A stretch of DNA of 33,354 nucleotides, taken from Oscillospiraceae bacterium. Its GTDB lineage: Bacteria > Bacillota > Clostridia > Oscillospirales > SIG519. The DNA is taken from positions 1-33,354 of the forward strand of contig SVMS01000022.1 in the NCBI GenBank assembly GCA_015067255.1, read 5' to 3'. Shown piece by piece: positions 32,086-33,354 of this stretch. The notes under the pieces are model-generated. The model was not told where the DNA came from and ran no database searches. It saw only the letters and a list, made by a program, of their open reading frames with translations. The first letter of the stretch is position 1. Each line of letters begins with the position of its first letter. The position numbers and the translations under genes are program-made.

Positions 32086-32976
32086 TTAAATTGCTTGTGA
32101 ATGAGTTCGGTATTGTACTGGACTCATTCCTTTTAGTTTTAAGGAAATTCTTTCGTTGTTGTAGTAATAAATATATTTCTTTAGTTCATCAATGAAAGCG
32201 TTAACGCTTTCGAATTTTTCGCCGTAGAACATTTCAACCTTAAGTCTACCAAAAAAGTTTTCCATAGCACCGTTATCCATACAGTTACCCTTGCGAGACA
32301 TACTTTGCGTAATATTATGTTCTTTTAGTAGTTTTTGGTATTCAGCGTGTTGGTATTGCCAACCTTGGTCTGAATGAAAGATTGGTGTCGCATCAGCAGG
32401 AAGTTTTTTAAACAAACCATTAAGCATTTCGCGAACTTGCTCTAAATTAGGACTTGTTGAAATGGAATAAGATACCACTTCATTGTTGAATAAATCTAAA
32501 ATAGGCGAAAGATATACTTTCTCGTCACAAACATTAAATTGTGTAACATCGGTTGTTATCTTTTCAAATGGTTTTTCTGCATAAAAATCTCTTTTAAGTA
32601 AATTGTCAGCAACTTTACCAACTGTGCCTTTGTATGAATGGTATTTATCGTTCTTACGCTGCTTGCCTTTTAAACCAAGTTGTTTCATCAGTTTTTGTAC
32701 GGTTTTGTGGTTAATTACATAACCTTTGTTACGCATAGCAATTGTGATTCTACGGTATCCATATCTGCCTTTATTGGAATTGTAGATATCTACAATTTCT
32801 TGCTTTTCACACGCATACTTGTCTGTATCATCGTGCTTTAGATAGTAATAGAACGTGCTGCGAGCAAGTCCAGATAATTTTAATAAATCTTTCAGCGGAT
32901 ATCTTTGCCTTAGTTCAGAAATTATTTTTGTTTTTTGCCGTTCTCTCGCTCTTCCGCAAGAACTAAGGCACTCAGT
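32086..32976 (-). CDS. IS3-family transposase OrfB (DDE integrase domain, made by -1 frameshift)
   Basis: The catalytic half of the transposase. The frame is open from the predicted slip site down to 32086. An N-terminal HTH_21-like part (KIISELRQRYPLKDLLKLSG, ARSTFYYYL, GRYGYRRITIAM) leads into the integrase core with the DDE triad: Asp in ITTDVTQF, Asp in HSDQGWQY and Glu in ENFFGRLKVEMF. No ATG, GTG or TTG occurs in this frame before the ATG at 32736, which lies inside the conserved domain. That supports synthesis as an OrfAB fusion of about 407 residues rather than from its own start. Catalytic residues look intact. Confidence 0.9.
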   Translation of the reverse strand, partial: TECLSSCGRARERQKTKIISELRQRYPLKDLLKLSGLARSTFYYYLKHDDTDKYACEKQEIVDIYNSNKGRYGYRRITIAMRNKGYVINHKTVQKLMKQLGLKGKQRKNDKYHSYKGTVGKVADNLLKRDFYAEKPFEKITTDVTQFNVCDEKVYLSPILDLFNNEVVSYSISTSPNLEQVREMLNGLFKKLPADATPIFHSDQGWQYQHAEYQKLLKEHNITQSMSRKGNCMDNGAMENFFGRLKVEMFYGEKFESVNAFIDELKKYIYYYNNERISLKLKGMSPVQYRTHSQAI

Positions 32977-33308
32977 TTTTTTAAGTATTCTATCTCCATA
33001 CGAAGTCGCTGGTTTTCGGCAATTAAATCTTCCTCAACCTTTTTATCTAATTTAGGTGGTCTGCCTCTTTTTGTTCCGCTAGCGGAACAAGCTCTGCCTC
33101 GTCTTTCTTTCATTAGACCTTCGGCTCCTTCTTCCAAGTATATGCGTTCCCACCGTTGTATTGTCCCGATTGCAGATGTTGGGGATACACCTTGTAAATA
33201 TTTTCTTACTGTTTCTCTATAACTCAAATGGTGTTCTCGCATATCTACTATAACACTTATTTTGAATTCAGTCGAGTATTTTCGTTGTATTTGTCCCTTT
33301 TTTGCCAT
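32922..33308 (-). CDS. IS3-family transposase OrfA (HTH, leucine zipper)
   Basis: A 128-residue DNA-binding protein with an HTH_Tnp/Psq-type domain (RKYSTEFKISVIVDMREHHL through GTIQRWERIYLEEG) and a C-terminal leucine-zipper-like helix (LIAENQRLRMEIEYLKKLSALVLAEE). The ATG at 33308 follows GGAGG by 11 bases; a TTG at 33326 overlaps that site. A heptamer A-AAA-AAA in frame at 32982-32976, within the zipper codons, is a good -1 slip site leading into the orfB frame. OrfA alone normally regulates transposition; the fusion is the transposase. Confidence 0.9.
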   Translation of the reverse strand: MAKKGQIQRKYSTEFKISVIVDMREHHLSYRETVRKYLQGVSPTSAIGTIQRWERIYLEEGAEGLMKERRGRACSASGTKRGRPPKLDKKVEEDLIAENQRLRMEIEYLKKLSALVLAEERENGKKQK

Positions 33309-33354
33309 AAAAATATGCACCTCCAAAAGTGTCTAACTTTTGGGGTGCATATCA

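Larger units (their letters stand above)
32050..33354 (-). mobile_element. IS3-family insertion sequence, apparently complete
   Basis: A 1,305-base element with imperfect terminal inverted repeats of 24 bases. The left end is TGAAGTGAACCCCAAAGTTT followed by AGAC (32050-32073). The right end, read on the minus strand, is TGATATGCACCCCAAAAGTT followed by AGAC (33354-33331); 19 of 24 match. It carries orfA and orfB in the -1 relation typical of IS3 elements, both open, so it may be active. The right repeat ends on the last base of the window, so the target duplication cannot be checked. Confidence 0.9.

Noticed and set aside
32925-32936. A-rich run at the very end of orfA (AAAAAACAAAAA on the minus strand) as the frameshift site
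   Set aside because: In the orfA frame it does not form an X-XXY-YYZ heptamer that keeps pairing after a -1 slip; the A7 at 32982-32976 does.

Overview
The window is low-GC chromosomal DNA from an anaerobic, endospore-forming Firmicute, most likely class Clostridia and close to the Oscillospirales/Ruminococcus-type gut bacteria. The evidence is the Spo0A C-terminus at the left edge, two sporulation-type cell-wall amidases, HemZ-type anaerobic haem enzyme, an archaeal/eukaryote-type prolyl-tRNA synthetase, and a secreted leucine-rich-repeat protein with a C-terminal dockerin-like module. Most of the DNA is core housekeeping sequence; no rRNA, tRNA or CRISPR was seen.

Layout. 1-335: end of spo0A, convergent with a citrate synthase gene on the minus strand. 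1742-1951: a divergent control region with two consensus sigma-A promoters and an inverted repeat between them. 1952-4159: operon of a DivIVA-like coiled-coil protein, tcdA and prmA. 4196-4994: a small XRE regulator divergent from a SLOG-superfamily protein, with palindromic operator-like sites between them. 5037-13126: one long apparent operon with one strong promoter and one clear terminator: manA, recJ, rel (stringent response), a metallo-beta-lactamase-fold hydrolase, hemZ and a uridine-kinase-like gene. 13152-14218: a one-gene islet with its own perfect promoter, encoding a GIY-YIG nuclease-like protein with an unrecognised 220-residue N-terminal part. 14367-15668: a membrane-anchored D-Ala-D-Ala carboxypeptidase, divergent from rpoB-rpoC (15914-23410). 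The ribosomal genes that usually flank rpoBC are absent here.

23411-24031 is a 620-base gap without a credible gene, and is the most unusual part of the window. After the rpoC terminator it holds a hairpin-rich element of about 150 bases containing a palindromic pair of perfect Spo0A-box heptamers. Next comes a long nested inverted repeat (23782-23954) that folds like a multibranched RNA, with a possible 15-bp pseudoknot, and then a UUCG-tetraloop terminator placed 30 bases before the next start codon. That gene (24032-27268) encodes the secreted BspA-like/dockerin protein, which carries recent internal duplications. The arrangement resembles an undescribed attenuation leader or a stand-alone small RNA.

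27435-31582 and beyond: cwlD-like amidase, rpsU (minus), proS, a second cytosolic-type amidase (minus), an Mrp/ApbC iron-sulfur carrier, and a C_GCAxxG_C_C redox-type protein. 32050-33354 is an apparently intact IS3-family insertion sequence with orfA/orfB joined by a predicted -1 frameshift. Its right terminal repeat ends exactly on the last base of the window, which suggests the contig broke in a repeated element.
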